Source: an uncultured Candidatus Pelagibacter sp. (GTDB lineage Bacteria; Pseudomonadota; Alphaproteobacteria; Pelagibacterales; Pelagibacteraceae). From it: a stretch of 64,000 bases of DNA. The position numbers were made by a program, and so were the translations under genes. Numbering within the stretch: the first letter of the stretch is position 1; the number at the start of each line of letters is the position of its first letter. Where the stretch lies: assembly GCA_905618905.1 (NCBI GenBank), contig CAJQTH010000008.1, forward strand, positions 1 through 64,000, in the 5' to 3' direction. Shown here piece after piece: positions 48,512-57,934 of this stretch. Under the pieces are notes generated by a model. That model saw nothing but the letters and a program-made list of their open reading frames with translations, was not told where the DNA came from and did no database searches.

Positions 48512-48741
48512 TATTGTTCCTTTGTTTTAATTGCTAATGCGTGAAGTTCGTTGCCCATTTTTCCTTTTAGAGAATTATATACCATTTTGTGTTGTTCAAT
48601 TTTGCTTTTTCCAGAAAATTGACTTGAAGTAATTGTTGCTGAGTAGTGATTGCTATCTCCTGCTAAATCCTGAATTTCTATTATAGCATCTGGTAAAGCT
48701 TCTTTAATAAGTGTTTCAACTTCTTTTATATCCATTGCCAT
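48511..48741 (-). CDS. bolA: BolA family protein
   Basis: LIKEALPDAIIEIQDLAGDSNHYSATITSSQFSGKSKIEQHKMVYNSL; adjacent to grxD. Confidence 0.93.
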   Translation of the reverse strand: MAMDIKEVETLIKEALPDAIIEIQDLAGDSNHYSATITSSQFSGKSKIEQHKMVYNSLKGKMGNELHALAIKTKEQ

Positions 48742-48742
48742 T

Positions 48743-50935
48743 TTAATTGTCCATATAGTTAGGTAGCCAATTTGTATGTGATTTAATCAAATCGTCAATT
48801 GATACTTTTGTCTTATCATCGATTATTAAATTATTGTCATTTACTGATCCAAGTTCATCAAAATGTACTGAGTTATCTTGAAGTATCTTAGTAGCACTTT
48901 TTAGGTCAACTTTACTAATTTCTACAATATATCTTCCTTGGTCTTCACCAAATAAGTATTCGATCTGATTAATTAAATAATTTGGTTTCTTTAGGGTTAC
49001 ACCTTTTTTACCTTTAATGCACATTTTAGAAAGAGCGATAATTATACCCCCTAAAGAGACATCATGTGCTGATTTAATAAATTTTTTATCAATAAGTTTT
49101 AATATTGTTTCACCATTATTCTTTTCATTGAAAAGATTAATTTCAGGAGGTGGTCCATTTTTTTCATTTAAAATATCTCTAGCAAATAAGCTTTGATCTA
49201 AGTAGCCCTCGGTTTTACCAACAACTAAAAGTATATTATCAGTTTCTTTTAAATCCATTGTAACCATGTTCTTGTAATCTTTAATTAATCCAATACCGCC
49301 AATAGCAGGGGTGGGTTTGATACCAATATCTTTAGTTTGGTTATAGAAAGAAACATTTCCAGACACCACTGGAAACTCTAAGTAAGCACTTGCTTCACCT
49401 AAACCTTGAACGCATTCTACAAACTCACCCATATTTTCTTCATTTTCAGGACTACCAAAATTTAAACAATTAGTAATTGCAATTGGTTTCGCACCAACAG
49501 AAATTAAATTTCTCCAACTTTCACACACAATTTGTTTTCCGCCACTTAAAGGGTGAGCCCAACAATATATTGCTGATGAGTCAACAGATGCTGCAACAGC
49601 TTTATTAGTTGCATGAACTCTAACGACACCTGCATCTCCACCAGGTTTTTGAATAGTATCACCCATAACAGTATGATCATACTGTTGCCAAATCCATTCT
49701 TTACTACAAATATTTGGGTTGGATAATATTTTGTTTAAAATATTTTTTACTTTTAAAGTTTTAAATAGCTCTTTATTAATTTTAATTCTTTTAGGTAATT
49801 TAGTTTTTTTCCATTTCCGGTCATACATAGGTGAGTTTTCAACCAATGTATCAACAGGAATATCTGCAACTTTTTCTTTATCAAAATAAAGTTCAATTTT
49901 TTTACTTTTTGTTGTTTTACCAATTATAGCGAAGTCCAAATTCCATTTATCAAATATTTTTTTAGCGATTTCTTCTTTGCCGCTCTCTAAAACAATAAGC
50001 ATTCGCTCTTGGCTTTCTGATAACATGATTTCATAAGGTGTCATGTTTGCTTCTCTACAAGGAACTTTATTTAAATTAATTTCAATTCCTAAATTTCCTT
50101 TTGAAGCCATCTCGATACTTGAAGAGGTTAAACCTGCGGCACCCATATCTTGAATCGCTATAATCGAGTCTCCTGCCATCAACTCTAAGCAGGCTTCTAG
50201 TAAAAGTTTTTCAGTAAAGGGGTCACCAACTTGAACAGTTGGTTTCTTTTCCTCAATTTTATCATCAAAAGAGGCTGAGGCCATACTTGCACCGTGTATT
50301 CCATCTCTACCAGTTTTTGATCCAACGTAGATTACAGGTTTATTTAAACCAGCTGCTTTTGAATAGAAAATTTTACCCTTTTTAACAAGACCTAAAGTCA
50401 TTGCGTTTACTAAGATATTACCATTATAAGACTCGTCAAAACTAGTTTGACCAGCAATCGTTGGAACTCCCATGCAATTACCGTACCCACCTATACCGTG
50501 AACAACGCCGCGCAATAAATTTTTAGTTTTTTTATGTTGAGGTGAACCAAAATGAATTGAGTTTAAATTTGCTATTGGCCTTGCACCCATCGTAAAGACA
50601 TCTCTCATAATACCACCAACGCCAGTTGCCGCACCTTGATAGGGTTCAATAAATGAAGGGTGATTATGACTTTCGATTTTAAATACAATTGCATCACCAT
50701 CACCAATATCAACAACGCCGGCATTTTCACCAGGTCCTTGAATTACATTTTTTCCTTTAGTGGGTAAATTTTTAAGATGAAATCTCGAAGATTTATAGGA
50801 ACAATGCTCATTCCACATTGCTGAAAAAATACCTAATTCAGTAATATTAGGAACTCTTTTTAATAAATCACAAATTTTTTTATACTCATCTTTTTTTAAA
50901 CCATGATCTATTGCAAGTTGTTCGTTAACTATCAT
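48743..50935 (-). CDS. purL: Phosphoribosylformylglycinamidine synthase subunit PurL
   Basis: [38 protein letters not shown]; 730 aa. Confidence 0.97.
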   Translation of the reverse strand: MIVNEQLAIDHGLKKDEYKKICDLLKRVPNITELGIFSAMWNEHCSYKSSRFHLKNLPTKGKNVIQGPGENAGVVDIGDGDAIVFKIESHNHPSFIEPYQGAATGVGGIMRDVFTMGARPIANLNSIHFGSPQHKKTKNLLRGVVHGIGGYGNCMGVPTIAGQTSFDESYNGNILVNAMTLGLVKKGKIFYSKAAGLNKPVIYVGSKTGRDGIHGASMASASFDDKIEEKKPTVQVGDPFTEKLLLEACLELMAGDSIIAIQDMGAAGLTSSSIEMASKGNLGIEINLNKVPCREANMTPYEIMLSESQERMLIVLESGKEEIAKKIFDKWNLDFAIIGKTTKSKKIELYFDKEKVADIPVDTLVENSPMYDRKWKKTKLPKRIKINKELFKTLKVKNILNKILSNPNICSKEWIWQQYDHTVMGDTIQKPGGDAGVVRVHATNKAVAASVDSSAIYCWAHPLSGGKQIVCESWRNLISVGAKPIAITNCLNFGSPENEENMGEFVECVQGLGEASAYLEFPVVSGNVSFYNQTKDIGIKPTPAIGGIGLIKDYKNMVTMDLKETDNILLVVGKTEGYLDQSLFARDILNEKNGPPPEINLFNEKNNGETILKLIDKKFIKSAHDVSLGGIIIALSKMCIKGKKGVTLKKPNYLINQIEYLFGEDQGRYIVEISKVDLKSATKILQDNSVHFDELGSVNDNNLIIDDKTKVSIDDLIKSHTNWLPNYMDN

Positions 50936-51618
50936 TATTTTAAATTATTAATTAAGTTTTCAAAAAATATTGAACCATCTTCACCTGATAGAGCAGGGTC
51001 TATCATTCTTTCAGGATGAGGCATCATCCCTAAAACATTTTTTTGTTTATTAAATATGCCTGCTATATTTTGCAATGAACCATTAGGATTAGATTGTTCA
51101 TTAACAATTCCATTTTCATCTGAATAAAATAAAGCTATTTGGCTATTGTCATTAATTTCTCTAATTTGCTCATTAGAACAAAAATAATTTCCTTCATTGT
51201 GAGCTATATGAAATTCATAAACATCTTTTTTATCATCTTTAAAATAAGAGTTATCTTTATTGTTAGCTTTAACAAAAACATTTTTGCAAATAAATTCTAG
51301 GTATTTATTTCTAAGCAGCACACCTGGTAACAAGCCAGATTCAACTAGAATTTGAAAACCATTGCATATCCCCATAACTTTACCGCCACCTTGAGCAAAG
51401 TTTAAAACAGATTTCATAATTTTGGATTTTGATGCCATACTTCCACATCTAAGATAGTCTCCATATGAAAAACCACCTGGTAAAACTACCAAATCACTTT
51501 TTGGAAGTTCTACATCATCATGCCAAACCATTTTATTTTTAAAACCAAATTTTTTCAAAGCAACATCCATGTCTCTATCACAATTAGATCCAGGAAAGGT
51601 TATTACGGATGAATGCAT
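50935..51618 (-). CDS. purQ: Phosphoribosylformylglycinamidine synthase subunit PurQ
   Basis: [35 protein letters not shown]. Confidence 0.97.
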   Translation of the reverse strand: MHSSVITFPGSNCDRDMDVALKKFGFKNKMVWHDDVELPKSDLVVLPGGFSYGDYLRCGSMASKSKIMKSVLNFAQGGGKVMGICNGFQILVESGLLPGVLLRNKYLEFICKNVFVKANNKDNSYFKDDKKDVYEFHIAHNEGNYFCSNEQIREINDNSQIALFYSDENGIVNEQSNPNGSLQNIAGIFNKQKNVLGMMPHPERMIDPALSGEDGSIFFENLINNLK

Positions 51619-51624
51619 TATTTA

Positions 51625-51867
51625 TTATTGTGATCCAATAATTTTAAAGTCTTCTATTACTAAATTGGCTAAAAGTTTTTTACACATATCTTCAACTTTT
51701 GCTTCAGCTTTTTTTTGATCATTTTCTTTTGTATCAATTTCAAAAAATTTTCCTTGTCTTACTTCATTGATTCCTTCAAATCCCATACCATCTAAAGTTT
51801 GATGAATAACTTTACCTTGAGGATCTAAAACATCTTTCTTTAGAGTTATAACTACAGATATTTTCAT
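51625..51867 (-). CDS. purS: Phosphoribosylformylglycinamidine synthase subunit PurS
   Basis: VITLKKDVLDPQGKVIHQTLDGMGFEGINEVRQGKFFEI. Confidence 0.95.
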   Translation of the reverse strand: MKISVVITLKKDVLDPQGKVIHQTLDGMGFEGINEVRQGKFFEIDTKENDQKKAEAKVEDMCKKLLANLVIEDFKIIGSQ

Positions 51868-51868
51868 A

Positions 51869-52651
51869 TTATTTTCTTTTTTTAACTGATCTTAACTTTG
51901 TAACATTAACAGCACTTAAGTTTAATTGTTCATGTAATATACCAAGTCTTTTAGCAACTTCAGTATAAGCCGGAATTAAATCACCCAAGTTTTTACGAAA
52001 CCTGTCTTTATCTAGCTTTTTATCAGTAATACTGTCCCATAACCTACAAGTATCAGGACTAATCTCATCAGCTAAAATAACTTCATTTTTTCCATTTTCT
52101 TTAAGTCTCCCAAACTCAAGCTTGAAATCAATTAGTTTAATTCCAACCCCCCTAAACATTCCAATCATAAAATCATTAATTCTAAGAATCATTTTTTTAA
52201 CTTTCTCTAATTCAGATTTTGTAGCCCAATCAAAAGCTAAAATATGCTCTTCTGCAATAAGTGGATCACCTAAATTATCATCTTTTAAACAATATTCTAA
52301 TAGGGGCTGATTTAAAACTGTTCCATCTTCAATACCAAGTCTTTTAGTAATAGAACCTGTTGCAACATTACGAACAATAAACTCAATTGGAATAATCTCT
52401 ACCAATTTAATAATCTGCTCTCTCATGTTTAGTCTTTTAACTAAATGATTTTTAATCCCAATTTGAGTTAGGTTTGATAAAATATGTTCTGATATTCTAT
52501 TATTTAAAACACCTTTACCTTCAATAGTTGATTTCTTTAAGTTGTTAAAAGCTGTTGCATCATCTTTAAAATATTGGATGACTAAATTTTTATCAGATGT
52601 CGCATAAATTATTTTAGCCTTACCCTCATATAATTTTTTACCTTTTTTCAT
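51869..52651 (-). CDS. purC: SAICAR synthase
   Basis: LYEGKAKIIYATSDKNLVIQYFKDDATAFN; LIDFKLEFGR; DEISPDTCRLWD. Confidence 0.97.
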   Translation of the reverse strand: MKKGKKLYEGKAKIIYATSDKNLVIQYFKDDATAFNNLKKSTIEGKGVLNNRISEHILSNLTQIGIKNHLVKRLNMREQIIKLVEIIPIEFIVRNVATGSITKRLGIEDGTVLNQPLLEYCLKDDNLGDPLIAEEHILAFDWATKSELEKVKKMILRINDFMIGMFRGVGIKLIDFKLEFGRLKENGKNEVILADEISPDTCRLWDSITDKKLDKDRFRKNLGDLIPAYTEVAKRLGILHEQLNLSAVNVTKLRSVKKRK

Positions 52652-53943
52652 TATTTAAAAACTCTTCTAAAGATTAAATCTACATTTTTAAAGTGTGATG
52701 AATAATTGAATATAGCTTTCAATTTTTTTGAAGAAATTTTAGCCATTATAAATTCATCATTTGAAATAATATCGAATAAATTTAAGTTTTCCGCAAAACA
52801 TTTTTTGGCATAGTTTTGAACAATTTTGTAAGATTGCTCTCTACTTAATCCTGATTTTGTTAGCTCTAACATTACTTCTTGTGAAAAAATTAAACCTTTA
52901 GTTATATTTAAATTTTCAACCATCTTTTTTGGGTAGACAATCATTTTATCTAAAATATTACTAAGTCTAGCTAAAGCAAAATCTAAAGTTATATTAGCGT
53001 CGGGACCAATATTTCTTTCAACACTTGAGTGAGAAATATCTCTTTCGTGCCATAGTGCAATATTTTCTAGCGCAGGAATAACAGCACTTCGAACCATTCT
53101 TGCAAGACCTGTTAAATTTTCACTTAGTATTGGATTTTTTTTATGTGGCATTGCAGATGAACCTTTTTGATCTTTTGAAAAAAATTCTTGCACTTCATAA
53201 ACTTCTGTTCTTTGTAAATGTCTAATTTCAATTGCAACTCTTTCAACTGAGCCTGCGATAATTCCAAGTATTGAGAAATAAAAGGCATGTCTATCTCTTG
53301 GTATTACTTGTGTTGATATAGGTTCAACTTTTAAACCAAGTTTTTTTGCTACATGTTTTTCAACGTTAGGATTAATATTTGCAAATGTGCCAACTGCACC
53401 GGAAATTGCGCATGTTGAAATTTCATCAATTGCATCAACTAATCTTTTTCTATTTCTTTTAAACTCTTCATAAAATGAAGCTAATTTTAAACCAAAAGTT
53501 ATAGGTTCAGCATGAATTCCATGACTTCTACCCATACAAGGAGTGTACTTATATTTTTTGGCTTGTTTTCTTAAAACTTTTAGAATTTGATCGATATCAC
53601 CAAGTAAGATTTTACCTGATTGAACTAATTGAATATTTAAACTGGTATCTAGAACATCAGAAGAGGTCATACCTTGATGAAGATATCTTGCTTTAATCCC
53701 TGCTTTTTCAGTAACAGAGGTTAAAAATGCAATTACATCGTGCTTAACTTTGCTCTCAATTTGGTGAATTCTTTTAACATTTATTTTAGTTTTTTTTCTA
53801 ACAATTGATGCAACACCTTTGGGAATTTGACCTAATTTTTCCATTGCTTCAGCTGCTGCAATCTCTACGTCGAGCCAAATTTGGTATTTATTTTCTTCTG
53901 ACCATATGTCAGTAAGTTGTTTTCTAGAATATCTTTCAATCAT
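52651..53943 (-). CDS. purB: Adenylosuccinate lyase
   Basis: GMTSSDVLDTSL; KDQKGSSAMPHKKNPI; ERNIGPDANITLDFAL. Confidence 0.96.
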   Translation of the reverse strand: MIERYSRKQLTDIWSEENKYQIWLDVEIAAAEAMEKLGQIPKGVASIVRKKTKINVKRIHQIESKVKHDVIAFLTSVTEKAGIKARYLHQGMTSSDVLDTSLNIQLVQSGKILLGDIDQILKVLRKQAKKYKYTPCMGRSHGIHAEPITFGLKLASFYEEFKRNRKRLVDAIDEISTCAISGAVGTFANINPNVEKHVAKKLGLKVEPISTQVIPRDRHAFYFSILGIIAGSVERVAIEIRHLQRTEVYEVQEFFSKDQKGSSAMPHKKNPILSENLTGLARMVRSAVIPALENIALWHERDISHSSVERNIGPDANITLDFALARLSNILDKMIVYPKKMVENLNITKGLIFSQEVMLELTKSGLSREQSYKIVQNYAKKCFAENLNLFDIISNDEFIMAKISSKKLKAIFNYSSHFKNVDLIFRRVFK

Positions 53944-53946
53944 TAA

Positions 53947-54717
53947 TTATAAGTAAGGGGGCTTAGAATAACCTTTAACAGATTCTGTAAAGATTTCATA
54001 ACCATTTTCAGTAATACCTAACGTATGTTCAAATTGTGCTGATAAAGATTTATCTTTTGTAACAGCAGTCCAACCATCTTTTAGCATCTTTACATCCCAT
54101 TCACCGGTATTTATCATAGGTTCAATTGTAAAAGTCATACCAGGTCTAAGCTCCATTCCTGTGTTTCTTCTTCCATAATGTAAAACATTAGGTGGTTCGT
54201 GAAATGTTGTACTTATTCCGTGACCACAAAAATCTCTAACAACAGAGTACCCTTTTTTTTCAACAAAAAATTGTATTTCATATCCAATGTCACCTAATTT
54301 TAATCCTGGCTTTAGTAAACTTATTGCTCTCATCATCGACTCGTATGTAGCATCAATTAAATTATTAACTTTTACAGGAGTTTTACCAATACAGAACATT
54401 CGACTTGTATCACCATAATGCTCATCAACTATAGCTGTCACATCAACATTTAAAGCATCACCTTCAACTAAAATTCTATCAGATGGAATACCGTGACAGA
54501 CAACATGGTTTAAAGATGTGCATAATGATTTTTTAAAACCTCTATAAAAAAGTGGAGCTGAGTATCCACCGTTATCTCTAATAAACTCATAACCTAATTT
54601 ATCCACAAAATCTGTGGTTACACCTGGCTTAATATTATCTGTAAGCATATCAAGAGTTCTTGCTGCAAGATTTCCTGCAATTCGCATTTTTTCAAATTTT
54701 TCTAAATAACTATTCAT
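53947..54717 (-). CDS. map: Type I methionine aminopeptidase
   Basis: LNHVVCHGIPSDRILVEGDALNVDVTAIVDEHYGDTSRMF; FCGHGISTTFHEPPNVLHY. Confidence 0.96.
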   Translation of the reverse strand: MNSYLEKFEKMRIAGNLAARTLDMLTDNIKPGVTTDFVDKLGYEFIRDNGGYSAPLFYRGFKKSLCTSLNHVVCHGIPSDRILVEGDALNVDVTAIVDEHYGDTSRMFCIGKTPVKVNNLIDATYESMMRAISLLKPGLKLGDIGYEIQFFVEKKGYSVVRDFCGHGISTTFHEPPNVLHYGRRNTGMELRPGMTFTIEPMINTGEWDVKMLKDGWTAVTKDKSLSAQFEHTLGITENGYEIFTESVKGYSKPPYL

Positions 54718-54873
54718 TTATTCAATTGTTATTTTTTTATACTTATCATCTAATGAAAAATTATATTTTTCAATAGAAGAATCTTCAATATTCAAAAACA
54801 TAACATCTAAAGTATTATGCTCTGCTTTAAAGCTACAAGATGATAAAAAGATCAGAAAAATAATTTTTTTCAT
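54718..54873 (-). CDS. Small putative lipoprotein
   Basis: 51 aa not in ORF track: MKKIIFLIFLSSCSFKAEHNTLDVMFLNIEDSSIEKYNFSLDDKYKKITIE*; LSSC lipobox. Confidence 0.55.
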   Translation of the reverse strand: MKKIIFLIFLSSCSFKAEHNTLDVMFLNIEDSSIEKYNFSLDDKYKKITIE

Positions 54874-54876
54874 ATT

Positions 54877-55575
54877 TTATTTATTTATAATTTTAAGTTT
54901 TCTTTCTATTAGTATTTCTTTTGAACTTATTTTACATCTATAAGCTAAAAAAATAACTCCAGCTTTTTTTGCAAGTAAATAATTTTCATAATATTCTTTA
55001 TCAATATCTTTTGCTATTTTAAAATTATCTACACCTTCTATTTGAACCAAGAATAATAGATAGGATTTAAAACCTTTTTTGACTGCCTCTATCAGGGTTT
55101 TTAAATGCTTTGAACCTCTAGTGGTAACAGCATCTGGAAATTCTGCAGTTTTTTCTTCTCTAAATAAAGTAACATTTTTAACTTCTACAAATATTTTTTG
55201 TTTATTTTTTTCAATCAAAAAATCAAACCGTGTTTCTTTATCAAAAAATACCTCGGGCTTAATACTATCATTGTTTGCAACTTCTTTGACTAGATTATTC
55301 GATAAACCATGGAAGGCAATCTTGTTTGCAAAATGGGTATTAACACCTACTAAATTTTTTTTAACTTTAATTATCTCAAGAGTATATTTTAACTTTCTTT
55401 TAGGATCGTCATTTTTAGATACATAAACCTCATTTCCCTCATCCAATAAACCCTTCATGGACCCAGTATTGGGACAATGTGCCGTAACAATTTCCTTACC
55501 AATTTTAACGTCTGTAAAAAATCTCTTATAACGTTTGATAAGTTTGCCTTTAATTAAAGCTTTGGTAAATTCCAT
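54877..55575 (-). CDS. sfsA: SfsA family protein
   Basis: KRYKRFFTDVKIGKEIVTAHCPNTGSMKGL; FVEVKNVTLFREEKTAEFPDAVTTRGSKHLKTL. Confidence 0.95.
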   Translation of the reverse strand: MEFTKALIKGKLIKRYKRFFTDVKIGKEIVTAHCPNTGSMKGLLDEGNEVYVSKNDDPKRKLKYTLEIIKVKKNLVGVNTHFANKIAFHGLSNNLVKEVANNDSIKPEVFFDKETRFDFLIEKNKQKIFVEVKNVTLFREEKTAEFPDAVTTRGSKHLKTLIEAVKKGFKSYLLFLVQIEGVDNFKIAKDIDKEYYENYLLAKKAGVIFLAYRCKISSKEILIERKLKIINK

Positions 55576-55596
55576 ATATAAATTGTATATTTAATA

Positions 55597-56346
55597 ATGA
55601 CACAAAATACAAAATTTAATGCCGCAATACTTATTATAGGTAATGAAATCCTTTCTGGTAGAACGCAGGACACTAATACTTGCACAATTGCTCAGTGGCT
55701 TAACTCAATTGGTGTAAAAGTTAATGAGGTGAGGGTTATCCCAGATATTGAAAATACAATTGTGGAGACCGTTAATCATTTAAGAAAAGTTAATAATTAT
55801 GTGTTTACTACTGGCGGTATAGGTCCAACCCACGATGATATTACTGCTCAATCTATCTCGAAAGCATTTAACCTTGAGTATGAAATTCACAAAGAAGCTT
55901 TTAAAATACTAGAAGCTTATTACAAAAGAGGTGAGTTTAATGAGGGTAGACAAAAAATGGTTTGGATGCCACGTAATGCTAACTTAATATTAAATCCAAC
56001 AAGTGGCGCACCAGGATTTAGTGTTAAAAACGTTTTTTGCTTACCAGGAGTTCCTTCAATTTTAAAATCAATGTTAGGTGGATTAAAAAATAAAATAGTA
56101 GGAGGAGATCCGATATTAAGCCATACAATAAGTTTAAAAACTGTTGAAAGTGAAATTGCAAAATCTTTAACAGACGTCCAGGATGATAATAAGGATGTTG
56201 AAATTGGGAGTTACCCTTTTTTTCAAGCAGGCAAACTAGGTGTATCAATAGTAATACGATCTGAAGACCAACTTAAAATTGACAAGTGTAGTTCTGAAAT
56301 TTTAGAGTTTGTTAATCAAAAAAAAATAGAAGTAGTTGTAAGATAG
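55597..56346 (+). CDS. MoaB/CinA N-terminal-like molybdopterin-binding domain protein
   Basis: AAILIIGNEILSGRTQDTNT; YVFTTGGIGPTHDDITAQSI. Confidence 0.9.
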   Translation: MTQNTKFNAAILIIGNEILSGRTQDTNTCTIAQWLNSIGVKVNEVRVIPDIENTIVETVNHLRKVNNYVFTTGGIGPTHDDITAQSISKAFNLEYEIHKEAFKILEAYYKRGEFNEGRQKMVWMPRNANLILNPTSGAPGFSVKNVFCLPGVPSILKSMLGGLKNKIVGGDPILSHTISLKTVESEIAKSLTDVQDDNKDVEIGSYPFFQAGKLGVSIVIRSEDQLKIDKCSSEILEFVNQKKIEVVVR

Positions 56347-56350
56347 TTAA

Positions 56351-56752
56351 ATGCTTTATTTCGCTTATGGAAGCAATTTAAATCATTATCAAATGAAAAG
56401 AAGATGCAAAGACAGTGTCTTTTTAAAGAAAATTAATTTAACTAATTTTAAATTAACCTTTAGAAGCAAATATCGAGCTGCAGATATAGAGCCTAAAAAA
56501 AGCTCAATTGTTCCAGGAGCTTTATTTGAAATATCTAAAAGTGATGAAAAAAAATTAGATGTTTATGAAGATTATCCAGCTCTATATAAAAAATATTATT
56601 TTACTTATTATGGTAAGAAAGTAATGACCTATACAATGACTAAAAAAACTTTTTTTGCATACCCAACAGAACGATATTTAAATGTTGTAAAGAGAGGTTA
56701 TAAAGATTGTAATTTAGATAATCATATTCTTAAAAAAGCATTAAAAGCTTAA
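56351..56752 (+). CDS. Gamma-glutamylcyclotransferase-like (AIG2-like) protein
   Basis: MLYFAYGSNLNHYQMKRRC; VPGALFEISKSDEKKLDVYEDYPALYKKYY. Confidence 0.88.
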   Translation: MLYFAYGSNLNHYQMKRRCKDSVFLKKINLTNFKLTFRSKYRAADIEPKKSSIVPGALFEISKSDEKKLDVYEDYPALYKKYYFTYYGKKVMTYTMTKKTFFAYPTERYLNVVKRGYKDCNLDNHILKKALKA

Positions 56753-56831
56753 TTAAGATATTGATATAATTTGTTAACAAAAAGAAGTTGAGTTATAAAT
56801 AAAAACGGTTAAACAAATGAAAATAGTACAT

Positions 56832-56916
56832 GCCCTCGTGGTGAAATTGGTAGACACAACGGACTTAAAATCCGTGCCTTTTTGGAGTGCCAGTTCGAGT
56901 CTGGCCGAGGGCACCA
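56832..56916 (+). tRNA. tRNA-Leu(TAA)
   Basis: GCCCTCG...CGAGGGC acceptor stem, anticodon loop ACTTAAAATC (TAA), long variable arm, T-loop GTTCGAGTC, encoded CCA. Confidence 0.95.
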
Positions 56917-56920
56917 CTAA

Positions 56921-57700
56921 ATGAGAGATAAAGTATATTTAGTATTTGATAAAACCAAGGCTTCCCTAAAGATTAAATCAATTCTAATTAAAAAAGTTAA
57001 CGTTACATCTTTAAGAAAATCCAACATAATAATTGTTCTAGGTGGGGATGGTTTTATGCTTCAAACTTTAAAAAAATTACACAAATATAAAAAACCTTTT
57101 TATGGAATTAATTCTGGAAACTATGGTTTTTTGATGAATAAGTTTTCTAATGAAAACATCATTAAAAATTTAAATATCTCCAACAGTATAAAAATTTATC
57201 CTCTACAAATGACTGTTACTAATAAAAATAACCAAACAAAAAAATCAATAGCTATTAATGAGGTGTCAATATTAAGACAAAGCAAGCAGGCATCATCAAT
57301 TTCTATTACAGCTAATAAGAAAAATATTATTAAAAATCTAATCTCTGATGGCGTACTAGTTTCAACACCTGCGGGTAGTACGGCGTACAATTTATCAGCA
57401 CATGGGCCAATTCTAAATTTAGATTCAAGAAAATTAGCAGTTACTCCTATTAGCCCCTTTAGACCTAGAAGATGGAAGGGATCAGTAGTTAGTGATAAAT
57501 CTAAAATTTTAATAAAAAATTTAGATGTAAATAAAAGACCTATTAGTGCTGTAGCAGATAATTTTGAAGTTAGAAATGCAAAGATAATTAAAATTCAAGC
57601 AAATAAGAAAATTAGCTTTGAACTATTGTATGATAAAAAAAACAGTCTTTATAAAAAGATTAAGATCGAACAAGTTAGAGAAGAGACCTCAAATAATTAA
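56921..57700 (+). CDS. nadK: NAD kinase
   Basis: IIVLGGDGFMLQTLKKL; GINSGNYGFLMN; SDGVLVSTPAGSTAYNLSAHGPIL. Confidence 0.93.
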   Translation: MRDKVYLVFDKTKASLKIKSILIKKVNVTSLRKSNIIIVLGGDGFMLQTLKKLHKYKKPFYGINSGNYGFLMNKFSNENIIKNLNISNSIKIYPLQMTVTNKNNQTKKSIAINEVSILRQSKQASSISITANKKNIIKNLISDGVLVSTPAGSTAYNLSAHGPILNLDSRKLAVTPISPFRPRRWKGSVVSDKSKILIKNLDVNKRPISAVADNFEVRNAKIIKIQANKKISFELLYDKKNSLYKKIKIEQVREETSNN

Positions 57701-57757
57701 AAAAAATAATTAAAGAATTTTTTTTTACCCATCATTGTTCTTATTTTTTTTGAGCGA

Positions 57758-57803
57758 TGGTGCCCGAACGGATTTGAATCGTGGACCTATTGATTACAAA
57801 TCA
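57758..57803 (-). pseudogene. Decayed 3' half of tRNA-Thr(TGT)
   Basis: TGGTGCCCGAACGGATTTGAATCGTGGACCTATTGATTACAAATCA aligns to the CCA-to-anticodon half of the intact tRNA at 60255-60330; similarity fades after the anticodon stem. Confidence 0.75.
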
Positions 57804-57880
57804 GTAAGCTAACAAATTATCCCTTCATTAACTATTGATACTACTTACTTCTAGACTCCCGTCAAGTTGGTTAAAGATAT

Positions 57881-57900
57881 TTCACTTCAATTTCACTTCA
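57881..57900 (+). repeat. Islet direct repeat, left copy
   Basis: TTCACTTCAATTTCACTTCA; 19/20 identical to 60135-60154. Confidence 0.65.
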
Positions 57901-57934
57901 CTTGATTATTTATTATGCTAGATATTGACTAATT

